Shown here piece after piece: positions 10,427-22,324 of a stretch of 64,000 bases of DNA; the first letter of the stretch is position 1, and every line of letters begins with the position of its first letter. Origin of the DNA: Pseudoneurospora amorphoporcata (Eukaryota; Ascomycota; Sordariomycetes; Sordariales; Sordariaceae). Made by a program: the position numbers and the translations under genes. Where the stretch lies: assembly GCA_033297205.1 (NCBI GenBank), contig MU859072.1, forward strand, positions 62,001-126,000. Direction: 5' to 3'. The notes beneath the pieces are model-generated. The model was not told the DNA's origin. It saw only the letters and a program-made list of their open reading frames with translations, and ran no database searches.

Positions 10427-12682
10427 ATGGACAGCTTGGAAGACTTTGAGAAGCAGCTCGCCGCGGAAAGGGCAGAACGCGAGCGCGCAAAGGAAAAGGA
10501 AGAAAGACGCAAGCACAAACATCATCGCCGTGACAGATCATCAGACCGCGACCGCGACCGAGATGGACACAGGGATAGGAACAGAGACAGGAAAAGGGGA
10601 ATAGACAGGGACGGTGACCGCCACCGATCACATCGATCTCGTGACGATGACGACGAAGATGACAAGGAGGGCCACCGACACAAGCGATCGCGCCATTCGC
10701 GTGACGATGACCGCCACGATGAGCAATCGCGACACCGGCACAGACACAGGGATCGGTCGAGGGACAGGGAGAAGGACCAGGACAGGGAACACAGAAGTGA
10801 TCGCAGACACAGCACCAAGGACACGAAAGACCTCAAACCGACAGACGCCAAAGAGGACCTCCCCTTGCCGGACGAGGAAAAGGCCCCCATGGACGTTGAC
10901 AAGCCGGCGCCCGTACGCGACTCGTGGATGACAGCTCCATCTGCGATAGATGTCGACTACGTTCAACGAGGCAGGAAGAGGAGCCCGTCACCGAAGAAGG
11001 AAGAGCCGAAACGGGTTTTGCACGAGAGGGAGGTCAACAGAGGGTTAGCTGATATGGCGGACTGGGCAGTGCCGGTTGAGCGAGGTGTTGAGAGAGGGGA
11101 AGAACCTCCACGGAAGCGAGAAGTCAACTACACATTTGGTGACGAAGGGTCGCAATGGCGTATGACCAAGCTGAATGCAGTTTACAATACGGCCGAGCAA
11201 ACGGGCAAATCAGTTGAGGAGGTCGCCATCGAACGGTTCGGAAGCCTGGAAGAATTCGACGAGGCTAGGGAAGAGAAGATCGAGGTGGACAGGAGGAAGC
11301 TGTACGGCGAGGGCTACGCTGGCAAAGAGAAGCCAACAGGCGAGTTATACGCAGAGCGCATGGCAAAGATGCGTTCCCGGCAACCCGAGTCCCCTAACCG
11401 CGATGATTCACCGCCGCCCGCACAAGGCCTTGTCATCGAGGACCAACTACAAAAGGCGCCTCCTATCGACCAATCAACCCTCAACCGCATGCGCGCCACC
11501 CTCATGAAAGCCAAGCTCCGCAAGGCGCCCGAAGCCGCCAAGCTCGAAGAGGAGTACAACGCCGCCATGGCCGCTTTTCAAGCCGGCCACGCCTTCCAAG
11601 CCGGCAGCGTCTCGGGCGCCGCCGTCGTCCTCGACGCCTCTCACAACCGCATGCTCGCCGGCCCGCGCGGCGAAGTAGTAGCGGTAACCAACACCAAGCG
11701 GGGCCGCGAGCGGGGCACCGTGATCGAAAACGAAGACATGTCCATCGACGACATGGTTCGCGAGGAGCGACGCACGCGCGGCCAAGCGGGCGGCGAAGGT
11801 CTCCGCCTCGCCGAACGCATCGCCAAAGATGCCAAGTTCGACAACGACCTCGAGTACCTGGACGAAAACGCGGCAAAGCTGGCTAAGCGCGTGCACAAGA
11901 ACGAGGCTTCCCTGAAAAACGTGGCCGTGTCCGAGTACAGAAAACTCAACAAGATCCTGGATACCTGTCCCTTGTGCCACCACGAAGAACAGCCCCCTCC
12001 CAAGAACATGCCCGTGGCGCCCATCATCTCCCTCGCCACCCGCGTCTACCTGACCCTCCCGCCCTCCCCCGAACTGACGGGTGCCGAAGGTGGCGCCTTG
12101 ATCGTCCCCATCAGCCACCGCACGAATTTACTAGAGTGCGACGACGACGAGTGGGAAGAAATCCGCAACTTCCAAAAGTCGCTCACGCGTCTGTATCACG
12201 AACAAGGCCGCGAGGTTTTGTTTTACGAGAACGCCGCCGCTCCCGGACGCAGGCTACACGCCGCCATGGTAGCCGTGCCCATCCCCTGGGACCTGGGCGA
12301 CACCGCGCCGGCGTTCTTCCGGGAGGCGATGCTCAGTGCTGATGATGAATGGGCGCAGCATAAGAAGGTGATTGACACGGGCAAAGCGGCGAGAGAGGGC
12401 GGAATGGGGAAGCAGGCGTTTAGGAGGAGCATCGCCAAGGAGATGCCGTATTTTCATGTGTGGTTTGGGCTGGATGGGGGGTTGGGTCATGTGGTGGAGA
12501 ATAGCGAGAGGTGGCCGAGGGGAGACCTTTTCGCGAGGGAGATCATTGGCGGGATGTTGGATGCCGAGCCGGATGTTATTAAGAGGCAGGGGAGGTGGGA
12601 GAGGGGGGATGAGAGGGTTGATGGGTTCAAGAAGAGGTGGAGGAAGTTTGACTGGACTAGGGTGTTGACCGAGGGTGGTTGA
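10427..12682 (+). CDS. cwf19: CWF19-like spliceosome-associated protein
   Basis: A single-exon gene of 751 residues. CWF19 family proteins associate with late spliceosomes and the Prp19/Cdc5 complex and act in intron lariat handling. The N-terminal 25-150 are an extreme Arg/Asp/His-rich RD/RS-like region typical of splicing factors. From about residue 513, CPLCHHEE opens the CwfJ C-terminal domain 1 (a HIT-related fold with the VPISHRTNLLE string), followed by CwfJ domain 2 to the end (KEMPYFHVWFGLDGG, RWERGD, KFDWTRVL). The ATG at 10427 (CCAAACATGGACAG) is preferred to an upstream in-frame TTG at 10382. Length is close to other fungal CWF19 proteins. The site is nuclear. Confidence 0.93.
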   Translation: MDSLEDFEKQLAAERAERERAKEKEERRKHKHHRRDRSSDRDRDRDGHRDRNRDRKRGIDRDGDRHRSHRSRDDDDEDDKEGHRHKRSRHSRDDDRHDEQSRHRHRHRDRSRDREKDQDREHRSDRRHSTKDTKDLKPTDAKEDLPLPDEEKAPMDVDKPAPVRDSWMTAPSAIDVDYVQRGRKRSPSPKKEEPKRVLHEREVNRGLADMADWAVPVERGVERGEEPPRKREVNYTFGDEGSQWRMTKLNAVYNTAEQTGKSVEEVAIERFGSLEEFDEAREEKIEVDRRKLYGEGYAGKEKPTGELYAERMAKMRSRQPESPNRDDSPPPAQGLVIEDQLQKAPPIDQSTLNRMRATLMKAKLRKAPEAAKLEEEYNAAMAAFQAGHAFQAGSVSGAAVVLDASHNRMLAGPRGEVVAVTNTKRGRERGTVIENEDMSIDDMVREERRTRGQAGGEGLRLAERIAKDAKFDNDLEYLDENAAKLAKRVHKNEASLKNVAVSEYRKLNKILDTCPLCHHEEQPPPKNMPVAPIISLATRVYLTLPPSPELTGAEGGALIVPISHRTNLLECDDDEWEEIRNFQKSLTRLYHEQGREVLFYENAAAPGRRLHAAMVAVPIPWDLGDTAPAFFREAMLSADDEWAQHKKVIDTGKAAREGGMGKQAFRRSIAKEMPYFHVWFGLDGGLGHVVENSERWPRGDLFAREIIGGMLDAEPDVIKRQGRWERGDERVDGFKKRWRKFDWTRVLTEGG

Positions 12683-12942
12683 TGACGGCTTCTGGTGGTT
12701 TTATTCCTGATACTCCGGAAACACTCCAAGATTACACTCGACATCCTACACCCCTAAATCATGACTGTATATACTACGGGTTCTTAACAAGCCTACTTCA
12801 GGGTATCTTCACCTCTCAACGTTTTCCCAATACATCATGTAGTGCTCAACCGAACGGGTATTAGTTTCAACATTTTATCGTGTTTTTGTTCGCTTTTAAC
12901 CAGAAATATCGCCCCGCTACATTAATGCCATGTTCTAGATCC

Positions 12943-14613
12943 TTAGCCCTCCTCAGCATCCATATGATCACGGCCGCCACTGCCGCCACCTGCGCCGTTT
13001 CCGCGTTTCCGCTTGAGCAAGCCACCGTGCTTGCCCTGGTTTTCCATCAACGACTTCATCTCGTTCCTGGCGTGGCGCTGGGCCTCCTCGACGCGGGGCT
13101 TGAACACCATGACTTCGTCCTTCTCCAGGGGGTACTCGTCCAGCTTGTGGCCGAGGGCAGCTTCGATACGGAGCCAGATTTCGAGGTCACTACATCATGG
13201 TTAGATTCGCCGTTGCTTCTAGGATATGGTGAAAATGGTGTAAAACTTACTATTGCGTGACAATGCTGATAGCATGACCAGACTTGCCTGCACGAGCAGT
13301 ACGACCCACACGATGGACGTAGGTCTTGGAGTCCTGGGGAAGATCGTGGTTGATGACGCAATCGACGTTGGGGATATCGAGACCACGAGCAGCAACGTCG
13401 GTAGCAACGAGGATTTCACGGGAACCAGCACGGAACTTGTTCAAGGCACCGAGACGAGAAGACTGCGAGAGACCACCGTGGAGGGGGATGGCGCCCATGC
13501 CGAGGGTACGGAGCAAGATGGCAACGCGCTGGGTCTCCAGCACGGTCCTGGTGAAGATGATGATGGTCTGGCCGGCGAACTCGTTGCACAGGTAGACCAG
13601 GTAGGTGTCCTTGTGCATGTGGGGGATGAAAACGTAGTTGGACTTGAGTGTCGATACGGTGGCGTACTTGTTGGACGACACGCTGACCTTGAGGGGATCC
13701 CGCAACGAGGCGCGCTGGAGGGACTCGACCTTGCTGGACATGGTGGCGGAGAAGAGGAACGTCCTGCGCTCGCGGGGGAGGAATTTGAGGATCTTTTCGA
13801 GAATTGGACCGAAGTCCATGTCAAGCAGACGATCGGCTTCGTCCATGACCAGGTACTGCATGCTGCGCAAGCTGAAGCCCTTGGTCTTCTCCAAGTGGTC
13901 GAGCAGTCTACCGGGAGTCGCAACAATAACGTGGGGCTTTTTGCCGAGAGCAATCGCCTGTGTGACCATGTCCATACCACCCAGGATCAAAGCACATCTT
14001 AGGGAGATTAAGCTACCGAGCGCTTCGAAGGCCTGGGCGATCTGGGCAGCAAGTTCTCTTGTGGGCGCAAGGACGAGGGCGAAGAGGGGTGACGGCTTGT
14101 CGAGAAGCGCTTGTAGGATGGGAAGGGCGAAGGCTGCTGTTTTACCGGAACCGGTCTCGGCAATACCAATGATATCGCGGTTTGAGAGGGCTAGGGGAAT
14201 CGACTGTTCTTGAATAGGGGTCGGGTTCTTGTATCCGAGACGTTCGCAAGCTTCGCAGAGGGCATCGACGATTCCCTGTGTAGGACATTGGTTAGCACTT
14301 TGCAGCCATTGGCATGGCCAAGGTTGACAAGTAAACATACAAGATCCTTGAAGGTCTTCTTGACAGTCTCAACCTCCTCCTCTTGTTCCGGGGCATTGTC
14401 GAGAGTCGCGGTGTCTTCTTCTGTCGAGTTGGCGGCGGGAGGTGACTGCTCTGTTGGCTCTGGCGCATCCTGCTTCTTTTTGGTGCTGGAGGACTTGTCC
14501 TTGGTGGACTTATCCTTGACCTTCTTTTCCTTCTTTAGCTCGGGGGCAGAAGGAGCAGCCGCGTTTTTGAGGGCGCTGGGCTCGTCAGACGTTTTCCTCC
14601 GTTTTGTCGACAT
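12943..14613 (-). CDS. rrp3: DEAD-box ATP-dependent rRNA helicase RRP3
   Basis: Exons 14341-14613, 13251-14275 and 12943-13189 (minus strand) join in frame to 514 residues; the introns are 65 and 61 nt. RRP3 is a nucleolar RNA helicase needed for pre-rRNA cleavage toward 18S rRNA. All helicase motifs are present: Q motif GYKNPTPIQEQ, Walker A AETGSGKT, PTRELA, GGMD, TPGRLLDH, DEAD (VMDEADRLL), SAT, IIIFTRT, ATDVAARGLDIP and HRVGRTARAGK. Residues 1-90 are Lys/Glu-rich and disordered, and the C-terminus is basic with Gly/Arg, ending in HMDAEEG. The last intron falls between VTQ and YDLEIW. It is divergent from SSF1 across 346 bp. Confidence 0.95.
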
Positions 14614-14959
14614 GACGATGGTTGGTGATATGATGAAAGGTGGACCGACCGTGTTCGCAGCGAAGGGCGGCCTTCAAATCCCAGTGAACTTTTATGTCAC
14701 TTTCCATTGATCTTCCCCAAATTTCCAGGCTTATCGGTTGGCGGGTCCTGCACGATAAGCCACGGCCCCACCGAAATTTTTGTCAGAACGGGCCATTGTC
14801 CCAAGCTTCTCCATCAGGGACGCCCATTGACATTTGCTGCACTGTTTCGAGTCTGTCTGCCAGATCCAGACCTTTAAACCAAAACATCATCACCACCACC
14901 TCTTATCTTCACCACACATACCACCCACCCACACGCATAACCACCACACCACATTCACA
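14614..14959. promoter_or_regulatory. Bidirectional promoter, RRP3 and SSF1
   Basis: The 346 bp between the start codons of two divergent nucleolar ribosome-biogenesis genes must contain both promoters. No coding potential is seen. The plus-strand leader before 14960 is rich in CCACC/ACACC. I could not identify a specific factor site. Confidence 0.55.
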
Positions 14960-16466
14960 ATGGCCAGGAAAAGAGTCAAGAAGAGAACCCACGTTGGTGC
15001 CAAGAACCCCGTTTCTTCGGCCGCCCTCAACGGCCATGCCGACCGCAAAGACCCCAAGAGCATGGTCATTCGCATTGGCGCCGGCGAAGTAGGAACCAGC
15101 ATCAGTCAATTGGCCACCGATGTCAGGAGAGTCATGGAGCCCGGTACCGCGACCAGGTTAAAGGAGAGAAAGGCCAACAGACTTCGCGACTACGTTACCA
15201 TGTGCGGACCGCTGGGCGTCACCCATCTTATGCTCTTCTCCAGGTCCGAGTCTGGAAACACCAACCTCAGACTTGCTATTGCTCCCCGGGGCCCTACGTT
15301 CAACTTTAGAGTCGACAAGTACTCTCTTGCAAAAGATGTCCGGAGGGCGCAAAGGCACCCCAAGGGCGGCGGCAAGGAGTACCTCACTCCCCCATTGGTA
15401 TATTACTGTCTACACTTTCAACCTAACTCTGTCCATGGAGCATGCATGCTAACAGTGTAATCCGTAGTTGGTCATGAACAACTTCACAGATCCCAATGCC
15501 GACGCCAACTCCAAGGTCCCCAAGCACCTCGAGTCCATCACGACGACCGCCTTCCAGTCGCTCTTCCCTCCCATCAACCCCCAGAAGACCCCTCTCAAGT
15601 CGATTCGCAGAGTATTACTTCTCAACCGCGAGAAGTCGCCCGAGAACGACGGCTCCTTCATCATCAACTTCCGTCACTACGCCATCACAACAAAGGCTGT
15701 CGGCATGTCCAAGCCCCTCCGGCGGTTGAACGCCGCCGAGAAGCTCATCAAGTCTAAGAGCAGGAAAGGCGGTCTCCCAAACCTCGGCAAGCTCCGCGAC
15801 ATTTCAGAGTTCATGATCGGCGGAGAGGATGGCACAGGCTACATGACAGACGGCACAAGCGGCAGCGAATACGACACCGACGCCGAGATCGAGATCCTGG
15901 ACCAAGGCCCGAAGAAGGTCAAGAGCGCCAAGGCTCGCGCTGCCATTGCGGCGGTAGAGGCTGCTGAGGACGAAGAGGAGGGCCACAACGACAACGTTGA
16001 GCGCAGGGCAGTAAAGCTGGTGGAGCTCGGACCTCGCATGCGGCTACGCATGACCAAGGTCGAGGAGGGCATCTGCTCAGGAAAGGTGTTGTGGCACGAG
16101 TATGTGCACAAGACCCAGGAGGAGATCAGAGAGCTCGAGAAGAAGTGGGAACAGAAGAGGAGGGAGAAGGAGGCGCGCAGGAAGCAGCAGAAGGCGAACG
16201 TGGACAAGAAGAAGGCCGAGAAGGCTGCTCACAGGAAGGCCACTGGCGGAAAGGGCAAGGACGGCGAAAGCGACGACGACGACGATGAGATGGACATAGA
16301 CGACTACCCGTATGACAGCGACATGTACGACAGCGAGGGACTGGCTGGTGATGCTGAGGAGCAGGCCAATGCCAAGATGGAGCAGGACGGCGAGTGGTCG
16401 GACGAGGAGGAGGATATTGCCAAGGAGACACAGGCGAAAGGAAAGAAGAAGCCTGCTCTGAGATGA
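14960..16466 (+). CDS. ssf1: Brix-domain ribosome assembly factor SSF1 (Peter Pan type)
   Basis: Exons 14960-15397 and 15468-16466 give 478 residues; the intron has GTATAT, a GCTAAC branch site and a TAG acceptor, and restores PPLLVMNNF across the junction. Ssf1/Peter Pan binds pre-60S particles in the nucleolus and acts in 27S pre-rRNA processing. The Brix domain spans about residues 30-330: KSMVIRIG, VMEPGTATRLKERK, CGPLGVTHLM, FNFRVDKYSLAKDV, SIRRVLLLNR and FRHYAITTKAVG. The C-terminal third is a Lys/Glu/Arg coiled coil followed by acidic Asp/Glu runs, usual for nucleolar assembly factors. The N-terminus MARKRVKKRTH is a basic nuclear-targeting stretch. Confidence 0.95.
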
Positions 16467-18272
16467 GATGTCTTGAGTTAGTGTACGTGGAGCAGACCAG
16501 GTCTCCCTTTTCATTTTGTCCATATTTTTTGTCATGTTTTACGGTTAGCATATGCCCTCAACCACTGGGCCGGTATCTTGGGAATAGCCCTTCATCGGAA
16601 ATAGTATTGGCGTTGATACCAAAGACACAACCAGGATCACTCACTTACCTTTCTAAGCATGCCCCGTCTCGTATCGCATTCTGCTGTCAACAACATTGTC
16701 AACGCACCCTCAACTGTACGATCAACCTCACCGTGCCCTCCCTTACCCTCTCTCCACCACACCCACGATCTCAATAACACCATCCTCCTGCCAAGTAAAC
16801 CTTGGCAAGATTCACCAGATGTGCACCGGTCTGTGACTGTGCAGCCCGTGGCTGCATCAACCACCCCTCCTAAAAGGATTAAGAGGGTAATGGCACAGCA
16901 GAAATGTGTCGGGTTTCACGCCTCGGAGGAGACCGTACTGGTTGTACAGAGAGGGGGAAGCAGGACGGGATTACTGTCCACAGCTTGCTGTCGGTACCCT
17001 GTAGCTGTGAGGTGTCGTGGTGTCGTGGTTGAAGTTTAGTGGGAATTGCTTCTTTTCTCACAACATAACCAGATACCCATTCACATCCTCTCCTTCGTTG
17101 TTGTTGGTGTTGGTGTTGGTGTTGCTGAGTGTTGATCTTGCTGCTGTGTATCTCTAGTATCCCACCCACCCGCACTTCCTCTTCCACTTCCCGAGCCTCC
17201 GCTCGTGGGGTCCCCTCTGGAGCTCTGGAGTGCCTGCCGTGGTTGTTGCCGTCCGTGAGGTGCGTAGGCGGTGGTGGTTCGAACTCAAATGGGCAATGGG
17301 TTGACATGATCCCATTTCCATTGATTTTCATAGACGTTCATTGGGAGGTATAAGAGTGGATGTAACTCCGTTGCTGCGCCTCGGAAAGTGTCTCCGTACC
17401 TCCGTACATCCGCACCTGTTACCCCGTAGTTACGCTCGGCTGGATCTCGGATTTAAGGAACGGAGTCGCTTGGGTGGTCGGGTTGTAACGAATAGGGGGG
17501 GAAATCATCTCTTGGCTCTTCATGGGTTTTTGGTTTTGGAGGGGGAGATCCCTTGAAGCTTGTTGAAGCTTGTTTGTGTGAGCTCTCTGCTGGTTTGGTC
17601 AGGCTTCAAAGGTTGAGGGGCAATGTTCTCCGAAGATGTTTGGTGCTAATTCTGAAAAACACGGATTCAATCACTGAGATGGAGCCGTTTTGTCCATTCA
17701 TATGTTTTAATATTTGTCGCCCTCAAGATACGGGGCAGGATTTAAACTATCTAACACATCGAAAATGAAGATGAATAGACTGAGGAAGGATTGCGACGCA
17801 GAGGCTGTGACAGTGAGCATTTCGTCCAGCTTTTCGCCTCCTTTTCCTCCCCTTTTTTCTTCGTACCTGATCCGAACGATGCTGAAATAAACAGAACAGG
17901 CGTCGGCCATTATGACTTCACACGCCTTTCGTCCAAGACAAACAATACCCGTGGGTATCCAATCCTCCAAATATCCCAACAAAAAAAATTCGCATGGCTC
18001 AGATAATGCAAATGCACGTATGCAATGCTCTGACGCTGATGCTGATGCATATCCCCGTACCGTTTCCCATGATATCCCAAAAATTCAGGAGCGAAACCCC
18101 CAGAAACGCAAAAAAAACTAAAAAAAAAACTCCGTCCCCCAGATAAAACTCCAAATTCGTCGTAAATCATTTCAGGAATCGACTCGGCTCAAGAAGTGTT
18201 TGTCGCCTCAGTCATTCAGTTTGTCGTCGCAGTCGCAGCAATGAGAGGTTTCACTCGCTCGTCGCTCATTGT
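16467..18272. other. Convergent intergenic region with simple repeats
   Basis: No supported gene in 1.8 kb. It contains a GTTGGT-type microsatellite at about 17097-17128 and A-rich runs near 18110-18130. Open frames here lack motifs and credible starts. Confidence 0.4.
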
Positions 18273-18659
18273 TCACTGCCTCTGCTGAGCCTCATAAGCC
18301 TTGACAGCTCTCTCCAGCTCTTCAAGGCTGCCGCGGTCACCGTAGGCGTCCGCCAACATGTTTGCACGGCGCTGCCTCTCCAACTCGGCTTGCTCCATGG
18401 AGGCTACCCGCTTTTCCATTTGAGCTTCGTGGTAGGTGGTGATACCGTAGCCGACGGCGAGGATGCCTACTAGGGGCGGAAGCCTTTTACCAGAAAAATG
18501 TTAGTGAGATTGCTAAAGAAAAGGTGGTTTGCAGGGAAGTAGGACTGACCATTTAAGACCCTTGGTGGATTTGTTGGAGGCTTGGTAGAGGTGGGGGAGG
18601 GCGCTGGGGTACACGCGAGCGGAGGTGGTGAGGAGGCGGGAAGGTTGTTGGCGGTTCAT
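18273..18659 (-). CDS. Small predicted mitochondrial single-pass membrane protein
   Basis: Exons 18550-18659 and 18273-18483 (minus strand) give 106 residues across a 66-nt intron (GTCAGT donor, CACTAACA branch site, AAAAG acceptor). The frame is rebuilt exactly across the junction (GLKW then LPPLVGILAVGY). The N-terminus MNRQQPSRLLTTSARVY is rich in Arg, Ser and Thr with no acidic residue, as in a mitochondrial presequence. A single hydrophobic segment (LPPLVGILAVGYGITTY) is followed by a charged coiled-coil tail. This layout fits a small inner-membrane accessory protein. I do not recognise the family. The gene is easily missed because neither exon makes a long open frame. Confidence 0.7.
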
Positions 18660-21600
18660 TTTGGGTTTTGGGTTGTGGTGTTGTTGATTTGAGTTGTTGT
18701 TATTGGTTACTTGGTGTAAGAGGCAGTCGACAGCGCTAGGATGGAGCTTGTTGACTGTTGTAGTAGATGATATTGATTGTTGTTGTGATGTTGTGAATTA
18801 GGTATAGGTGACTGAGACGTCTTGAGCTCGAGTAGATGGATGCAGGTGTTGATATATCGATGTATGGTGATGATGATCTCTTCCTTTCGATGGGGGAGTG
18901 GCGTCTTCTTATATATTTCCAAGACGGGTTTATTGTTGACGTACGGTGGATACCTGTCGACGGCACGCCTAGCTCAGGGCACGCACGCGGAGGATTCGAA
19001 CGAACTGGAGGCGTGGGGAAGCGGGAATCTCCAGAAGGGCCAAGGCAGGGTAGATTGCAGATCGGATTGCGGAGTTGAACAACGTAAGACGAGATTGGGA
19101 ACACTTTGGGTCGCCAGGGGGGAGAAGATGCTCTGATGGTTCAGCGGTCACCCTTTCTCTTTTCGTAATGGGCACGAGTCCGGTATATGTATCCTCCTCT
19201 CAGGTCTCTTCTGCCCCTTCCGCATCAGGGTGTGTGTGGGTTGGGTAGCCAATAGTGTACTACGGGATGCAACACCATGGTCGGCAAGCCGTAAGATCAT
19301 TCATCATGGTGGCATGGAAGCCATCCGAGGGCATCCCCATGGTGGGGTGATCAGGTTAAAGGTGGTCTCACCAGCTGCTTATTATTCCCGTCCAGCCCGT
19401 TCCGGTCGTCTCTTGCCCGTCTCGGCTCTGCCTCCCACTCGTTCAAACAGTTTGGCCGTTTCGCCCCTCCATTGTCATACATGCCAGACATGCCATTTAC
19501 CAGTTGCTCGAACAGGTGCCTCTCCCCAGATTGCCCAGACACCATCCCCAGACGTTCACTGGCTAGTGCGCCCTAAGCCGTCGTTTTATTGGTCAGGGAC
19601 TGTGGTCAACTGTGGGGGACAGCAGCAGCCAGCTTTAAGCGGCAAGCCGAGGGACAACACCCAAACAACAAGCCGAATGCCCCGGAGTGTCCCGCGCGCC
19701 GCCAGCTGCACGCACCCCAGACCGGTTGCAAGCGCGTGGCCATGCCCAGTGCGCCGCTGCCCGCCGCCCGCTCGCATGCGCCCAGTTTTGGACAAGATGA
19801 AGCCACATTCCAAACTTGCATGTGAGAGAAGTGCAAGGAACGAACGGGCGGTTCGGATTGGCGCGGGGTCTGGGGAAAATCTGTAAACAAGAGTCGCAGA
19901 TTGGGTCGAGAATCGTGCCATTGTTTCTACCTGCAAAGCTCCCATTTTAGCGGCATCTGGGAGGAATCTCAAACTCAAGAATCCCGCCCACCATCTCCGG
20001 AAGTGTCAACAAAGACCCCTATTCTTTCCTTTTCCCGTCTCTCCCTCCCGACGCCCAGGGGTTGCGGTGAATCAGTGTCTGGCAAATCTCCACGGCAACT
20101 GGCTACCTCGAGAAGACGTCGCCCGAACCTCGATAAGCTCGGCTTCAAACGGGCTCGCGGAGACCTGACAAGAACCAAGCGAACTGGATGTGGACACCTC
20201 GTGAACTTCCTCTCGTAAAAGCCTCACGGGCCTCCCCAGCGCCGCCGTCGAGATCATCGTCATAGCCACGCGATGGCAGGAGGAGGCAGCCACCGGCCCG
20301 GCGGCCACCGCCATCAATACCTGTGGTCCGGGCCTCGACCATGGTGGTTTTTTTGGTTTCCACTTCTCATTGACAAGTCCATGATCCACTACCCCTAACA
20401 ATTTCCAACAACCGACGCTAATTGCCATGCTGTTCTTTCGACCGGACTCAACAACGTCGTCACCGCCGCCAAGTGGTGATGATGTAAGTCTTGGCTCTGG
20501 ACCAAAGGCACAAAGGGTCCAAGTCCTCCTGACCATTTCAGGATTCAGGGTCCCGAACGTTAACAAAGGGTCCACCGGAGAATTTATGGGTTTCGACGAT
20601 TGTCACTGTTGACGTCCACCGCTCTCCCTTTTGACGTCGCGCAAGACGCAAAAGTGCTCCAGTCGAGATTTCGGAACCGGCCGATTGACAGAATGACAGG
20701 TCGAGTCGTTCGTTGCCCATGCTCAAAGCTGGGCATGATGGCACGAACGCATTGCTGCGGAATATACGGGGTGCATGATGCTCCTAGCACTTGCATGCAA
20801 GAAGTGAGGACGTCAAGCGTCTGCGCAAATGTCATTTCGTTGGATACATACGCATCGCATCAAGTTGGCCGACACGATTCCGCCTTCACACTGAGGAATT
20901 CCGCTATCCCCGCCCTTGCGCGCGGTGCGTGTCTGCATGGCATGACATTTCCCCATCTCGTACGTCTGCCTCGTGTTGGACATGGGATTTTCCAGGTCAC
21001 GGTGTTGAAGGGATTGCCATGAATCCTCAAAAGCTCCACCCGAGGGCCTCGGCCGCTTCAAGTAAGGGTTAGGGTCAAACGCCACACCGCAGACAAGACG
21101 AGCCCGCAAGACGATGACATCCTGACTCCGGTCTTATCTGGATCTGATCATCACATGTCTTGAAAAGAACATGTCGCTGGCAAACCTGTGTATGGGTGGT
21201 CCACTTCGACCTGAACTCGATGGTCATGGTTGAGGCATAAAGCTGAGCGAGCTTGGGCCCTGCTTTCGTGACCGGTAACAGCACATTTCGTGATCGATCT
21301 CGGGTAACGACACTCAACGGTCATGTGAGCACCAAACATGAAACTCGATATTTTGGAAGGCCTGTTGCATTGATTGCTTATGAGGAAGTTGATAACGGAA
21401 CTGTGGGTGAGGGTTCGAACACAGAGCGGAAGGCTGCAACTTGAGCATACTGGCATACCGTATGTGGTGTCTGGACACGGCGGATGGTTTTGAGCCTCAC
21501 ACTCTTCAGTCTTCACGGGCACACAAACTGAGCGTTGATCTACGCCAAGATGAGGTTAAGGGTTGTTCCAAAGATTTCATTGCAATACTAACCCACCCTA

Positions 21601-21890
21601 GAAGCGAATTTAAACCAAGACAAGCCGGAACGCAACCAATTGGAACAGCTACCGGAAAATACCGTTAATAGTTCAACCGTACTTGTTGAGACTGTTCTGT
21701 GTTGATGCGACCTTCCCCGAAGCGGATCGAACTTGTTTTGCCAATATTTCCTAACCGCGTCGAACCAAAATCCGTCGTCATCCCTTCCCCCCTCCCTTTT
21801 TCGCCTCCCACATTCAGGTCTCAATCATCATCTCGTCGTCCCTTCCTCCCCTGGATCTTCCTTCCCTATCACAACCTCCATGTCAATCCT
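18660..21890. other. 3.2-kb gene-poor region
   Basis: No supported gene. The longest open frame (19230-19886, plus) lacks motifs and splice context. A short telomere-like TAAGGGTTAGGGT lies at 21063-21075. The first 300-500 bp probably include the promoter of the minus-strand gene ending at 18659. Confidence 0.4.
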
Positions 21891-22324
21891 CTAGTCATCA
21901 TGCTTAGGAGGCCCAGTAGGGGTAGGCTTAGGTGGCTTGCCAGTGACGGTCGGCTTGGGCGGCACGGGCACCGAAGCAGTGACGGTCGGCTTGGGCGGGG
22001 GGCCGGTAGGCTTAGGTGGCAAGCTGACCGTGGGCAGGGGAGGCAAGCTCGGGACCGAGACAGTAACGGTCGGCTTAGGAGGGAGAGGGGGCAGAGAGGG
22101 AGCCGAATGCGTGAAGGTCGGCTTGGGAGGGTGCGGGAAGGTCACGGTGGGCTTGGGAGGGTGGGTTGGCTTAGGAGGCAAGCTTGGGGCCGGGAGGGGC
22201 CCGTGGGCTTGGGGGGCAGGGCTGGAGCGGTGCCGGTGGGCTTCTCGACTTGGGCGACGGGAGCACCGAGGACTTGCTGGAAGGCGGCGGCCGTGGCGAG
22301 GAGGGTGAGGAGGATGCGGGTCAT
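21891..22324 (-). pseudogene. Proline-rich secreted protein with a frameshift
   Basis: The gene starts at 22324 with a clear signal peptide (MTRILLTLLATAAAFQQVLG, then APVAQ) and enters repeats of the PPKPT type. At about 22192-22216, in a G/C homopolymer-rich stretch, the repeat reading moves to another frame. That frame continues PPKPT/PKPTVT repeats to TAG at 21891-21893 and ends PTGPPKHDD. Without the shift the first frame would read into non-repeat sequence and stop near 22142. One missing base would restore a secreted protein of about 144 residues dominated by Pro/Lys/Thr repeats, like cell-wall or matrix proteins. It may be a real pseudogene, a strain polymorphism or a homopolymer sequencing error. 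Confidence 0.65.

Noticed and set aside
11474..12118. Minus-strand 214-codon frame
   Set aside because: It is antisense to the CwfJ domain region of CWF19.
13253..14002. Plus-strand 249-codon frame
   Set aside because: It is antisense to the RRP3 helicase core.
17277..17300. GGTTCGAACTC resembling a tRNA box B
   Set aside because: There is no box A, acceptor pairing or T-arm around it.
19230..19886. 218-codon plus-strand frame
   Set aside because: Composition is not protein-like and no motif is present; the overlapping antisense frames are equally long.
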